Source: Candidatus Eisenbacteria bacterium (GTDB lineage Bacteria > Eisenbacteria > RBG-16-71-46). From it: 64,000 nt of DNA. This document shows, piece after piece, positions 63,922-64,000 of this stretch. The position numbers and the translations under genes are program-made. Location of the stretch: assembly GCA_020847735.1 (NCBI GenBank), contig JADLBL010000012.1, forward strand, positions 78,096-142,095. Reading direction: 5' to 3'. Below the pieces are notes generated by a model. The model saw nothing but the letters and a program-made list of their open reading frames with translations. It had not been told where the DNA came from and ran no database searches. Numbering within the stretch: position 1 is the first letter of the stretch; each line of letters starts with the position of its first letter.

Positions 63922-63982
63922 GCAGGGCTGGCCAGCGACGCAGTCGTGTCGGTGACACGTCGAGGAAGCTGGCCAGCCCTGC
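63922..63982. repeat. 15-bp perfect inverted repeat enclosing an inner hairpin
   Basis: GCAGGGCTGGCCAGC at 63922-63936 and its exact complement at 63968-63982 flank a 31-nt spacer that itself contains a 6-bp hairpin (CGTGTC/GACACG). Each arm's outer or inner end continues into GCGACGCAG (63935-63943 and 63981-63989), a direct repeat. It could be a large terminator, an element end or a recombination site; the window ends 18 bases later. Confidence 0.6.
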
Positions 63983-64000
63983 GACGCAGCGATTCGCGGG

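Overview
The window is a very GC-rich, densely packed bacterial chromosome segment with short intergenic gaps, many 1-32 bp gene overlaps and no mobile element, CRISPR array or rRNA. Gene content (PorV/PorQ-type outer-membrane protein, MA-like peptidase, Ig-like lipoprotein, secreted proteases, SpoIIE-type phosphatase, Ser/Thr kinase with NB-ARC-like and TPR parts, two lytic transglycosylases) suggests a diderm from a poorly sampled GC-rich lineage, perhaps the FCB/Eisenbacteria-Gemmatimonadota neighbourhood. The lineage is inference; no 16S or conserved marker was available to test it.

Layout. 1-11.1 kb, minus strand: one long cluster read secA-smg-topA-xerC-Ig lipoprotein-dapF-dapA-dapB-MA-like peptidase (cut by the window edge), joining protein export, DNA topology, chromosome dimer resolution and lysine/diaminopimelate synthesis. 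11.1-15.3 kb: a cold-shock protein, a TPR protein, a dolichol-kinase-like membrane protein and a Slt70-like transglycosylase. 15.3-20.9 kb: purine genes purN-HAD phosphatase-purC-purH-guaA. 20.9-26.7 kb: comEC and a very large PEGA-domain membrane protein. 27-28.6 kb, plus strand: a LysM lytic transglycosylase. 28.7-31.3 kb: two overlapping glgC paralogues. 31.4-38.3 kb: a PorV-like protein, then the trpS-scpA-scpB-cupin-rluB operon. 38.4-43.2 kb: a GAF-GAF-SpoIIE phosphatase divergent from a GspE/PilB-type ATPase that carries an extra double zinc ribbon, then a TlpA-like protein without redox cysteines. 43.2-47.7 kb: tRNA-Ala, a small membrane protein, a GT-C/TPR protein and a HerA-like ATPase. 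47.8-51.3 kb: a 1158-residue GH18-like + NodB deacetylase + GT2 fusion. 52-60 kb: tRNA-Leu, a secreted oligoendopeptidase F, a coiled-coil protein, the kinase-NTPase-TPR regulator and two adjacent secreted paralogues. 60-63.6 kb: an S9 peptidase, a VOC protein, a DUF2087 protein and a second cold-shock gene. The window ends in a large perfect inverted repeat.

Reading the spaces between genes by eye shows a recurring promoter form: a TTGAC-like -35, a spacer of 17-18 (extremes 17-19) and a -10 of the form TAGNNT rather than TATAAT. At purN, secA, the SpoIIE phosphatase and possibly the dolichol-kinase-like gene the -10 lies only 5-7 bases before the start codon and no Shine-Dalgarno is visible, which predicts leaderless mRNAs. 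Strong GC-rich hairpins follow most transcription units. Promoter and terminator calls come from visual matching only.
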